NCBI GenBank assembly: GCA_907164885.2
Contig: OU015490.1
Span: 226,320,554-226,384,553 of the forward strand
Source: Dolomedes plantarius
Taxonomy: Eukaryota > Arthropoda > Arachnida > Araneae > Dolomedidae
DNA: 64,000 nucleotides
Direction: 5' to 3'
Shown: in pieces, positions 11,766-22,416 of the stretch
Numbering within the stretch: the stretch's first letter is position 1
Layout of the letters: each line of letters begins with the position of its first letter
Notes under the pieces: generated by a model
The model's database searches: none
Told to the model about the DNA's origin: nothing
The model's input: only the letters and a program-made list of their open reading frames with translations
Position numbers and translations under genes: made by a program

Positions 11766-12481
11766 TTTGGTTTGTTTTCTTACTTCCTCCTTTGTACTAC
11801 ATGTGTTCTTATGTATATTATGAGATAAACATTATACGTACAGGTATACATAATTTATTATTTATGTGAGTTATAAATACTATACGTATCTAATTAAACA
11901 GCATACAAAGTGATTAAGAGTGTTACAGACCTTGGAAACGAAACTTGAGTGACGAGCATTTTACTAGCAAAATGTTGAAAAGTACCCCTAAACTTCAAAA
12001 CGCTCTAACTATTTACCAGGTGAAGATAAATTAGCATAACAATACACATTTTTGAAGGAAATTTTCGCTCTACAACTTTTTCTATCACGAGTTTTCTGAT
12101 AAATGGAAGGGGAAAGAGTTAGAAGAGGAAGTTTGACGAGATACTTGAACCGCTACCATTTTTTTTGAAAAAGTTTGATATTCAACGTCTCATATCTCGA
12201 AAACGGTATCACTTAGGTACAAACAGGGATATACCATTTGGAAGGGAATTTTATCAGCTTTAATTTTTAAATTCGACAATTTTCTGTGCGACTCACCGTT
12301 TTCGAGATAAACACAAAAAGTTGAAAAAAGGGACCTTTGGGACCCTCCCCCCGGCCCCGAAATCGAGGGGACTTTATTAGGCGATCTTCAGGGGACCAAT
12401 CCCTACACATTCCTGAAAAAATCTCAACCCCTTTATTTAATGCATGATTCGCCGCCATTTTGAGCTAATTTGACTGGACTA
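11754..12481 (-). repeat. Right arm of the long inverted repeat
   Basis: Reverse complement of the left arm (7862-8565). It carries an extra segment (near 12085-12110) that the left arm lacks. The start codon of the nuclease-like gene lies at its inner edge. The short open stretch 12267-12458 inside it is incidental. Confidence 0.9.
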
Positions 12482-12735
12482 GTGCTGAAAATGAGCAAAT
12501 TAGAGCAATTTTAGGGCAACTTAAGGTTACGAAGTTCTACATCCGGTTTGATTTTGAATCAAACGATATGTTTTATAATGGCTATAAAATTTCTTCTAAA
12601 TCACGTAGAGAAAAAAGAAAAACAGTTTTGAAAAGTTGAAGGTCCAAAGTATAAGAAAATTTATCGACCAATTGTTGAAAATTGATGTTTTCAACGTAGA
12701 CGGTCACGTTAATATCACATTCCAATAAGAAATGT

Positions 12736-12886
12736 TTTTTTACTAGTAAGCCTTATTAGGGGTCTTTTACGAGTAAAATATTCCCTTTTAAGCCTTATTA
12801 AGCCTTTTTTACGAGTAAGCCTTATTAGGGGCCGAAGGCCCCGTAGGAAAAGGGAGGGTAGCGAGCCTAGGGGCGAATCCCCTAGT
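12736..12886 (+). repeat. Short tandem agccttatta repeats followed by GC-rich hairpins
   Basis: Three to four copies of (a)gccttatta(gggg) with tttacgagtaa between them. They are followed by ggggccgaaggcccc (hairpin) and ctaggggcgaatcccctag (hairpin) at 12829-12886. A hairpin just before CTAG-T is what a Helitron 3' end looks like, but no matching 5' end was found. The 250 bases before it (12485-12735) hold nothing I recognise. Confidence 0.45.
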
Positions 12887-12898
12887 TATATAAAAACT

Positions 12899-13400
12899 AA
12901 AGCCTTATCCAAAATTTAATTGTTTCATGAAAGCTTTTTCCAAGTGAAGTTTATAACATAATGCAAATAGGGTATTATTTATTGAACTGAACTAGAATTA
13001 GATGTTCATAAAATATTATCTAAAAGCTAAAATATTATCCAAAATTTAATCGTTTCATACAAGCTCTTGCCAAGTGAAGTTTCTAACGTAATGCAAATAG
13101 GATATTTAATATTTAACTGAACTAGAATTAGATGTTCGTAAAATATTATCAAAAAGCTAAAGCATTATCCAAAATTTAATCGTTTCATAAAAGCTTTAAC
13201 CAAGTGAAGTGGCTTTTATATAATGCTTTGGCTTTAACATAATGCAAATAGGATATTTAATATTGAACTGGACTAAAATTAGATGTTCATAAAATACTAT
13301 ATAAAAATCCAAAGCATTATATAAAATTAATCGTTTCATAAAAGCTTTTGCCAATTTAAGTTTACAACGTAGTGTAAATAGGGTATTTAATATTTTATTC
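12899..13400 (+). repeat. Tandem array of a ~130 bp unit (about four copies)
   Basis: Units share ccaaaatttaat, cgtttcataaaagctttt, caagtgaagttt, taatgcaaatag and ctagaattagatgttcata. The anchor ccaaaatttaat recurs at 12909, 13039 and 13169, a period of 130. The next unit is longer because about 20 bases (ggcttttatataatgctttg) are duplicated inside it at 13211-13230. A lone unit occurs at 6274-6416. Confidence 0.85.
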
Positions 13401-15099
13401 ATTATTTGGGCCTTCTATTTTTAGAAAACTTCATATTTAGCCTTTGCCTGAAATAAACATTTTGAAATTCCCTCATATTGCCTCATTCTGAATTACAAAT
13501 ACTAAAAAGGATACCATTTGCTTTAACAGTACAGATAAGGGTAATGCAGATTTTTTTAATTTTTATTTTTTTAATTTTTTTCTTTTTTTGAGGAGGGCGG
13601 GGTGTCTCTTAACTCCGGCAGTAACGATCACTGTGTTTCACATTCTCCCTCAATATTTTTCTTTTGCTTTAAGACTCCAGAATCTCTCTCGAATCGCCAA
13701 GCTATAGGTAGAAGGAGGTAGAGGAGAGGAGTGTTGATCAGAGGTAGCGGTGCTGGGTGGTTATGGGGTTAATTTACTTTAAAAAATTTTTTAATATATT
13801 TATGATTAAAATTACTATGGTTCGTTTACCCAGCGTGTAAACTCTGTAGAAAAAGAGACACAACTAAATGTTTAAAGGATGAGGACAAATATTTACAATT
13901 AACAATAAAACCTTTATTACAACAAATAAACAATTAAGTTATGCAGTATTAAAATGATTAATATTCTTTAAGTACTAATGTGGGTCCCCACAATAGTATG
14001 AATCCTTTATGTGATATTAGCTTTAAGTTTAATCTTAGAATTCAAGTACTGTCCTTCAACAGAAAAGTTTAGACTGACTTACCCCAAATCGGCTTGGCTC
14101 GGATGACATCGTGTTCTTCAACATAGTTGCTGGGTAGCTCGACAACCCAGCAACATACCCCAGATCGAGTTAATCGGTCCCTCAGGCCCACGCTCTCTGC
14201 AAATTTTTCTAAATCTCCTATCTAAAACTCCGCTATAACTGAAATCCCACACTTAATACTGATCTCATTTTTTCCATATTCTTCTCTTCCTTCCAATTAT
14301 ATTTTCTTCTCCCTCTAAGCTCAACCTACGTCTTAAAACTTTTTCCTAGTGGTCACAACATTTTTCTTTATAAAATTCACAACCCTCATTGGGTCTCTAC
14401 TTTTCTCACATGTTTTCCTCTTTTCCTTTCCTTCATTTTTCTTTATATTTTTATTCTACCACCTGGTCAGTCCTAACATTTTCCCCTTTCTTTGACCAGA
14501 CAGTACTGCTACTTTTTCGTAAATTTCAATATAATCCTTTCAATTCTTATATTCCATATTCTAAGGGGCTTTTTCGACTGACCGTCGACTAAAACTCTTT
14601 TCACCGCTCTAATCTTTATGGGAGCGGTCTTTTTAACTCTTCGGTTACTTAGTCAAAGGACAACGCGGCGTCTATTTTCTAATTTTTTCCCTCTTCACTA
14701 TAAATATTTTTATTCCTAAACACACTATAAAATATCCTTTTTTTGTGTTGACCACTACAACCGGCTTTCTCTAACCTACCTCCCTGTGTCAAAAGTTTAT
14801 GGCTCAAACCCCTTCTAACTTATTTCTTAACCTTTTAAAAACGTTTCACAATGCATAAAGCAATCCTAAAAGGGCTTGTAGCTGCTAAAATCGCCGAGAA
14901 ACCCTTGCTGGACTTGAAGAGCCAGCAGAGGAGTATTGATTAAATAATATCTTGAGCTTTTCACTGAATCTCACACGAATCTAGTGGTCACTGCAGTGTT
15001 TTCTTTTTGCTTTCGACCTATGTCTTCTTAATTAATGAAAATTTTTTCTCTGCCTTTCGATTAGAAAAAAAGTTTTTTCGGGTTATATTCATGCCTTCT
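13401..15099. other. Unassigned AT-rich DNA
   Basis: No coding potential seen. A perfect 10 bp stem (gttgctgggt / acccagcaac) lies at about 14126-14154. The open stretch 14389-14592 is T-rich and unsupported. Confidence 0.55.
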
Positions 15100-16723
15100 T
15101 TTCTATTCGTTACAGCAGAACTGTTCCAATGAATTCGAAAGTTGAACTATATTTCCTTCTGTAAAAAAAGCTATGTGGGCTTTAATTAATGGTAATGCTT
15201 TTACAATAGCATATATGTAACTTGAGACAAATAACAAAATATAGTTTCAGATATATAAAATAAATATCAACATTGTCATGTATCCAACCCTCTCCCAGCC
15301 TTTTCGCATTGGAAGCGAAGTGAAGAGCTGAGAGATTGTTTTGAAGAAAGTGAATAGAATGCCGGACAGCGTTCAAGTAGGTTGAATTTTGGTATAGAAC
15401 GTTTGTAGAAGTCCGAGTTGGAAGCTGATGAAATTTTAAGTGTTTTTATGTTTAAATTTAAATGTGATGTTTCTAGTGTGTAGTTTGTCCTGTCCAAGAA
15501 GAAAAAAATTGAATCTTGCATTCGAAATCAGAGTTCGTCAATTCAGGGACACAACAAACATGTTTAGAGCAAATCTTCCTCTACATGTCCGAAGCAATTT
15601 CCAAAACAGTAGGAGCTGTTCCAATCAAAAAGAATTTGTAACTTTTCTCCTACTGCAAAAAGCTATAGTTTGATTAAATTTATGGTAACGCTTTTACTGA
15701 AACAGATATATCACTTGAGACAAATAACAAAACAGAGTTGCAGACATAGATGTAAATAAGTACATGCAAGTTAATAAAAAAAGAACTTTATTTTAACCAC
15801 AGGAAATTATTTAAAACAAAATATGTCTGGATATGATATGAAAGAGCGTAGTAAGAAAACAGCTATCGATATTTAAGACTTCAAACATACTTTTTAGAGC
15901 AAGTCTTTTGCACGTTTCCAAAACATTTTTTTCCAATTTCCAAAGCAGTAGGAACGGAACCAATCAAATGGAATTTGCGACTTCTTTTCCTACTGCAAAA
16001 AGCTCAATGTGATTTAATTCATGGTAACGTTTTTACTGAGACAGATATATAACTTGAGACAAATACCAAAACATAGTTTCAGAAATATAAGTAAATATGT
16101 TCATGTAAATTAATAAAAAACAATTTATCCACAGGAAATTAGTTTTAAAAAACTACGTTTGGATATGATATCAAAGAGCGTAGTAAGAAAACAGTTATCG
16201 ATATTTAAGACTTTAAGCATATTTTTTAGAGCAAGTCTTTTCCGCGTTTTCAAAACAATTTTTTCCAATTTCCAAAGCAGTTAAAACGGAACCAATCAAA
16301 CTCAATTTATAAATTTTCTCTTACTTCAAAAAGGTACAGTGTGATTAAATTTATGGTAACGCTTTTACTGAAACATATATATATAACTTGAGACAAATAC
16401 CGAAACATAGTTTCAGACATATAAGTAAATATGTAGAGGTAAGTTAATAAAAAAACTTTATTTTAACCATAGGAAATTATTAAAATAAATTACATTTGGA
16501 TATGATATAAAAGAACATAGTAGGAAAACATTTATTGATATTTAAGACTTTAAGCATATCTTTTAGAGCAAATATTTTCCACGTTTTCAAAGCAATTTTT
16601 TCCAGTGAAATTTCCAAAGCTGTAGGAACGGAAACTATCATATAGAATTTGCAGCTGTTTTTCCTACTGGCAAAAAAAACAATGGGCTTTAAAAACGGTA
16701 ATACTTAAATAGAAACATATATA

Positions 16724-17672
16724 CGTAGTAGCATTCAAAAGTTCCCGGACTGAGTTTATAACTTAACAAATATTATCAATAAAATTGCTGAAACACATCC
16801 TCCTTCGAAATAAGACCTTTGAGCAAGAACACACTTTTGCCATCGCTTGTAAAGGTCATTGAAACATTTCTGGAATCCATTTTTAGCCATGTCTTTTCAT
16901 TCAGCCTGCGATGCACTTTTAACTTCATCTGCAGATTGAAATCGACGACCCTGCACGCGACTTGCCAGTTCAGGAAATAGGATGAAGTCGCAGGGGGCGA
17001 GATCAGAGGAGTAAGGAGGATGTGACAAACCAGTTGTTTCCGGTTTCGCAAGAAAGTCCGGACGATGAGGGATCGGCGTGCAGAAGCATTGTCATGCAAA
17101 AGCACTCATGACTGCGCAGCCCATAATTTTTGTCTCTTCTTCTGGATCGACTTACGCGAACGACGCAGGATGTCTACATAGAGTTCTTTGTTCACAGTTC
17201 GTCCTTCAAGGATAAATTCCAGATGCACAATGCCCTGGATATCGAAGAACACCTTTTCGATGTTTTCAGCGCTGCGGGAAGACTGCGGACGTCCAACGCA
17301 TTCGTCGTCGACACTTTCTCTGCCTTCTCTGAAACGTCGATGCCACTCAAAAGCTTCCGTTCGCGATAATGTATCACGGCTGTACACATGCTTTAACATT
17401 TAGTAAGTCTCTATAGCACTCTTTCCCAAGCGAACACAGAATTTGAGATTAATTCTATGCTCAACAAACGCCATTTCTTTCAATCGCCGGTTACTAAATG
17501 CACCCACCTACAAAATACGACGCCGTGGTGAGTCACCGACCACGAGATTTGGGTCAAACCACTTTTAGAAGAGGGGTAGGACGTAGTAACACAGAAACGT
17601 TATCGTAGTCGCTCTACTGCAAAACTTTTTTTAGTTATAGGCTCAGTCCGGGAACTTTTGAATCCTACCTCG
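16724..17672 (-). mobile_element. Mariner element, 949 bp, internally deleted
   Basis: Terminal inverted repeats share gattcaaaag(ttcccggactgag) with one or two differences near the tips, and TA lies at both sides (16722-16723, 17673-17674). It interrupts one satellite unit, which continues directly on the far side. Full-length mariners are about 1.3 kb; the missing part is central transposase sequence. Confidence 0.92.
16776..17474 (-). pseudogene. Mariner transposase pseudogene with central deletion
   Basis: From the ATG at 17474 (MAFVEHRINLKFC...) through a stop at about 17401, the first helix-turn-helix region continues as SRTEAFEWHRRFREGRESVD. The WVPH-type region and the first catalytic Asp are missing: sequence jumps from SRSAENIEKV to FFDIQGIVHLEF, losing roughly 130 residues. 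The second Asp is kept in LLHDNASARRS. A stop follows WAAQS at 17106, and the third-Asp segment (SSDLAPCDFILFPEL) is visible only in a different frame near 16970. This is a non-autonomous remnant. Confidence 0.85.
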
Positions 17673-18005
17673 TATAACTTGAACAAATAACAAACCATAG
17701 TTCCGGACATTAAATAAATACATATAAGTAAGTTAATAAAAAATAACTTTATTTTAACCAAAGGGTATTTTATAAAATAGACTACGTTTGAATATGGTAT
17801 GAAAGACCATAGTAGGAAACCTATGATCGGTATTTAATATATCGGAATTTAGCATAGTTAGAGCAAATCTATTTCTACATTCCCAAAGCATTTTTTTCCA
17901 ATGCAGTAGAAACTGATCCAATCAAACCGAATTTGCAGCTTATTTCCTACTACACAAAGCTACAGTGTTATATAGTTAAGGGAAAAGCTTTTACAGAAAG
18001 ATATA

Positions 18006-18256
18006 TGAAGGCATTATTTCAATAGTGGTCCAACTCCCTTCTTGTTCATTTTGAGATACAGAGCCTTAAAGTCTTATGCGTACTGAGAAATGACTGCTGA
18101 AGTCTGATTTGTAATGCACTCTGTTGGCAGCAGATATAAGCTGGAGGTGTACCAATTTGAAAATAAAATAGGAATGACTTCTATGAACATGAAAGTGAGG
18201 CTAACTTCATTTTTGTAAAAAAGTGGAGTTGGACCACTATTCAAATAAGCCCTTCA
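18006..18256. mobile_element. MITE, 251 bp, short form of the element at 34501
   Basis: Inverted ends TGAAGGCATTATTTCAATAG and, on the other strand, TGAAGGGCTTATTTGAATAG, extending through tggtccaactcc. Both sides have TATA (18002-18005, 18257-18260). It sits in a satellite unit. Its interior (gctggaggtgtacca, acatgaaagtgaggctaact) matches 34926-35138 in inverted orientation. No coding capacity. Confidence 0.88.
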
Positions 18257-18475
18257 TATAACTTAAGACAATTAAAGAACATAGTTTCAGACATATCAAT
18301 TAATACGTACAATGTAAGTTCTTTAAAGAAATAACTTTATTTTAACTACACGGAATTACAGTATAAACTACGTTTGCTTAAGATATGAAAGAACGTAGTG
18401 GGAAAACAAACACCGGTATTTAACGCGCATATTTAGTGAAAAAAATATTCTTTACATTTCCACAGCAATTTCTGG

Positions 18476-20167
18476 TCTCTTTTAATTTAACCTAACATGG
18501 TAGGCTCTTAAAATATTTGTATTAAAATGTTCTTTACAAAGTACTGCAGATCGAATTCTTTAAAGGATCCATCAGCTTTTACCCTAAAAAAGGGCTCCAG
18601 GCACAGAAAAGATTAGAGCCATTAGCTTACGTATTTTCCTTTATTCAGTCAAAATAGCTGGAGGAGAAGTTTTTCAGAAGCTAGGAATCTTTGTTATACT
18701 TATGATCCCAATTTAATTCAAACAATTTTTATCTGGCTTTCGCTGGATGGAGTGTATTGAATTATCTAACTCCTAGACCCTTTTATTTCAATTTAAAATG
18801 AATTTTTTTGTCGAATAAAAGAGAGCTAAGGATAAGAGATACATTTCTTGCCGGGAACTTTGAATAAAAATTTGAAGAATTTTTTTTTATGAAAAAATTT
18901 ACAGTGTGTAGGCAAGCTAACGCTATGATGTAAAACTGCATTTTTGTATTTCCCATTAAACATCTTTAGAGACGTTGAAATTTCTTTTAGAGATTCTGAA
19001 TAAGCTATTACTTAATGATCGGAAGTGTTACATTGTAATTACTTACCCTCGACCATTAAAAAACGTTTTGAAAAATTTTCTTAGGTTTGTTAATATTACA
19101 TTTACAAAAACTTGGTAAGTTTAAATACTTAAAAGAAAATTAAATTAAGGTATTACCTTTAAAAGGCCGTTAAGAATTCGTTAGTATTTCTTAACAGAAT
19201 TTGAATAATAGGATACTTAATGACAGCCGAAGTTCTACTTTAATGTTTCGTTCTTGGCCATGAAGGGACCGTTTGAATAAATTTGAAAGTTTTTCTGCGT
19301 TACAGCACATTGATACTATAAAAAGTAAATTTCGTGCTTCTTTTGAAAGTTACGACAATTATTCCTTTACTGAATCTAAATAATTTAATATTAATAATCA
19401 AAAATTTTACACTGCAATTTATTATACTTGACTATCAAACTACAAAAATTTCTAAGGATTATTAAGGTCACATTTACAAAAATATTGGCGGTAATTATAC
19501 AAAAAAAAATTGGTATTTCTTTCGTAGTGGCGTTAAGAGTTCAATTTTGTACTTCCTAAGAAAATTTGAATAACATGATACTTAATGATGGGAAATGTTC
19601 TACATATATGTTTTGTTCTTGACCATTAAGGGACCTTTTGAACAAGTTTGAAGGATTTTGTTCGAAAAGAACGACGCATAGCAATATTTACGATAACAAA
19701 TATTTCTATTATTTAAAAACAGTCAAATTTTATTGCAGAGATTTATTTAAATTCCGTTACGAATTTCGCAAACGAAAGGCTTTTTGATTAAAATTGCAGT
19801 GTATATTTAGAAAATTTTATTATAGTACATTTCATAAAATATTTCTTTGGTTTACGTTTCAGTGGTAAAAGAAAAACAAAATACTTTTATCACGAAAAAA
19901 TAGTTTGAATATTTGCTTAACATACATTCGCTTTTGTCAGCAAAGATTTATTTTTTCTTCATTTCTTCATTGTGAATAACAAGGCTTGATAGAACGGCAC
20001 ATAAAACACACTGGACACGGTTAGGCTAATAATAGAACTAAGGTTACTGCAGTTGTCTTCGATGAAACTTTTAAATGATCGCACTATAAAAGCGTTTAGG
20101 TACAAAATAAATTATTAGAGATTCAGTCACACGGAACTGCAGTATCTTTTCAGGCACTAAAAGTTTA
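18476..20167. repeat. Diverged ~366 bp tandem repeats within AT-rich DNA
   Basis: Between about 18950 and 19720 two related units of about 366 bp can be seen. Shared anchors are acatttacaaaaa(c/t)(a)ttgg at 19097 and 19470, gatacttaatgat/gaca at 19213 and 19577, and ttcttg(a/g)ccat(t/g)aaggga at 19251 and 19617. Each unit may itself be two half-units of about 190 bp. The remainder of 18476-20167 holds nothing recognisable. Confidence 0.55.
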
Positions 20168-21371
20168 TCTATATATAAAACAGTTCCGTGACTGACTGAC
20201 TGACTGACAGATAACGGTCAGACCAAACTGCCGGACCTAAAGGACTGAAATTTTGCATGGCGATTCTTCTTATAGTGTATGGGTGCACTAAGAAAAATTT
20301 TTGAATAATTCTTCTTAGATTTTTTAAAATTAAATTTTTTAAACTGTTTTTGTAATTTTTTAAAGTTTAAATTTAAAATAATAATCTGAGGGTTATAAAA
20401 TTTATATCAGAGAAAGATCATAAAAATTCCTTTAAAATGAAATCATTTTCGAGTCTTTAGCTTCCTTTTCTAATTTTTGGTGCATTTTTAAAGATTAATT
20501 TTCAGAGTTTAATTTATTAAATGCCGATCACGAAATTTCTTTTTGTGATACTTTAAATTAAGTTTGTGTCACGTGCATAAAAACGAAATAAATTGACAAA
20601 AAATTTTAAAATATAGTAAATGATAAAATTTAACCACTAGACTAATTAAGATGGAAGTTTTTTAAGAATTTAATTCAAATTAGTTTGTTTTATGGATATT
20701 AAATTAAACCTATATATATAACATTTCCGTGACTGATTAACAGACCTCGCAGATACCAAACCACTGGACCTAAAGGCCTGAAATTTTGGCATTTGATAGA
20801 AATTGTCTGTAATTCAGATGATGCCGTTAACTATCCGGTAGAGATTTTAAATTCCCTTAAACCACCGGGTCTTCCATACCATAAGCTTTCTTTGCGGAAG
20901 GGCACACCCGTAATGCTTCTTCAGAATTTAAAACCGAAATTACGTAATGGCGCTAAACTACAAGTCAAAGACCTGCATAAAAAATTATCGAAGTCATTAT
21001 TTTAATCGGCTGTGCTCAAGGAGAAAAAGTGTTCGTGCCACGCTTTCCTGTAATACCAGTGACTTTCCCTTTGACTTTAAGAGACTACAATTTCCCTTCA
21101 AAGTATGCTTCGCCAAGACGATAAATAAGTCTTAAGGCCAAACTTTAAAATACGCTGGCGTTGATTTAAGAGAAAATTGTTTCTCCCGCGGTCAGTTTTA
21201 CGTGGCTTTCTTACGTGTAAGTTCACGGACGAGCTTGGTAATATTAGTTCCGCCCAATGAAGAAACAAAAAATATTGTTAATAAGAAAATTCTCTAAAAA
21301 GCAATTTTATTATTTTTTCATTGTAATTATCCTAAAATGTACTCCGTAGCGCAGCAGGGGTATTCAGCTAG
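20168..21371 (+). mobile_element. Helitron derivative, 1.2 kb
   Basis: The 5' end is TCTATATATAAAACAG followed by ttccgtgactgactgactga after an A. The 3' end is attcagCTAG followed by T. These are the TC...CTRR ends with A|T target expected of a Helitron. A second 5'-like block (tatatatataacatttccgtgactga) lies at 20708-20735, after which comes the end of a Pif1-type helicase gene. The inverted copy at 31279-32471 has the same two 5'-like blocks and nearly the same length, so this duplicated-5'-end form moved as one unit. Confidence 0.82.
20793..21297 (+). pseudogene. C-terminal end of a Helitron Pif1-family helicase, frameshifted
   Basis: Opens with LNSLKPPGLPYHKLSLRKGT and VMLLQNLKPKLRNG (20847-21000). 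Homology then continues in other frames as LIGCAQGEKVFVPRFPVIP, DFKRLQFPFKVCFAKTINKS (21070-21135) and RENCFSRGQFYVAF...[16 protein letters not shown] (to 21297). These are the last blocks of the Helitron helicase domain before the protein end. The Rep nuclease and the Walker motifs are absent, so the copy is non-autonomous. At least three frame changes or stops are present. Confidence 0.8.
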
Positions 21372-22230
21372 TCTGAAATAAATTGAATAGAACTAAGACG
21401 ATCCCGACTTCCTGGTTGTTAAAATTATAATGAATGATAGATCACATATAAATAAGTTTTGAAACTGTCTTTTATTAAATGATAGGGCATGCAATTGTAT
21501 ACTTTAACATAAATCTGTGATTTACCAATTTTTCTGTGCAAGCATATTAATGTCTTCTATTCTAAAAACGCTGACATATTTTGCATTTCTAGTAGCATTT
21601 TTCGATAAAATATTATGCTTCTTTTGCAGTAAAGGTTTTAAAGCTGTGTGAAGTTGATGTAATTTTTTACGAAAGCGAACACAAAATGTATGAACTATAT
21701 CGTAAATTAAAAAACTTCGTTGAACCATAAAGCCTATTTTTTTAAAAGATTACATAATTCAATTTTTCAAAATTTCATAAGCAATATTTTCATTAGTGAT
21801 ATCATAAAGACACAATGGCATTAAGAGCGTTATAATTTGGGTTTTAGTAAGAGGTTTGGTTTTAGTAAGAGTTTGGTTTACAATATAATTATGTAATTAA
21901 CTGAAGAAATAAATTTTCGCTTTGAGGATTGTGTGGTTATTAGAGCATTATATAATTTGCATTTAGCTTTAGACGTAAACAAATTAAGAGTAACTTTATA
22001 TGATTACTAGAACAACCACGTCACCTTTTTGTTTTAAACTTACTCCAGCACGTAATTTGACATTGACTGGAGGGATACATTAGAATTTGATATAAATATT
22101 TAAACTTTAATGTTGAACACTAGTATAACTAAACTTTTTGAAATGCAATGCCTTTAACAGATATGATATAGAACATTTGGGTGATTGGATAGTTTTAAAG
22201 CTCTTATAAGGGATTCTTTCTTTTTTTTTT
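21372..22230. other. AT-rich DNA without a recognised gene
   Basis: Short open stretches (for example 21522-21728 minus) have no recognisable motif. The direct repeat ggtttagtaagag(g)tttggtttagtaagag occurs at about 21840-21870. Confidence 0.55.
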
Positions 22231-22340
22231 GGTTTGGACCTACAGTTTAAAGCCAATTCAGAATGGCTTCTAATATTCATGCGAACTGCAAGATGAGAAC
22301 TCGAGACTCGGGTACTGCACTTTAATCATTCATCCATCAT
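22231..22340 (-). mobile_element. SINE family A copy, degraded
   Basis: Contains ggacctacagtttaaagccaattcagaatggc, as in the copy at 28385-28571, followed by a decayed tRNA-like head (gagaactcgagactcgggtactgc). Read on the minus strand the tRNA-like part is at 22340 and the T-rich plus-strand edge corresponds to the tail. Confidence 0.6.
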
Positions 22341-22386
22341 TCGGGGAACTTACATTTCAAATTTGACGTTTCCCTTATTCCGTATT

Positions 22387-22416
22387 ATATTGAAAATGTC
22401 ATGACATTTTCAATAT
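22387..22416. repeat. 30 bp perfect palindrome
   Basis: Two 15-base arms with no loop, centred between 22401 and 22402 (core attgaaaatgtc/gacattttcaat). The next bases outward do not pair. Confidence 0.95.

Larger units (their letters stand above)
7862..12481 (-). mobile_element. 4.6 kb element with ~700 bp terminal inverted repeats and a nuclease-like gene
   Basis: Arms 7862-8565 and 11754-12481 are inverted copies of about 90 percent identity by eye, both starting TAGTCCAGTCAAATTAG at the outside. The bases next to each outer end are GTG (7859-7861 and 12482-12484), a possible 3 bp target duplication. Between the arms lies one broken minus-strand gene (8680-11765) whose ATG falls in the inner edge of the right arm, which ties arms and gene into one unit. 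A Tc1 fragment (8737-9041) is nested near the 3' end. I cannot match the arrangement to a named superfamily: arm length and the gene type are unlike Tc1/mariner, hAT or piggyBac. Confidence 0.75.
15100..18475 (+). repeat. Satellite array, ~340 bp unit, interrupted by two transposons
   Basis: The anchor cttgagacaaata recurs at 15221, 15714, 16053, 16387, 17679 (variant gaacaaata) and 18262 (variant taagacaatt). After removing the mariner (949 bp plus TA) and the MITE (251 bp plus TATA), the periods are about 339, 334, 341 and 328. The first interval (493) holds extra sequence at about 15290-15560. Units carry gtaacgcttttactg, aagttaataaaaa, gaaagagcgtagtaagaaaaca and a conserved inverted repeat around cagtagga/tcctactg. 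Confidence 0.9.
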
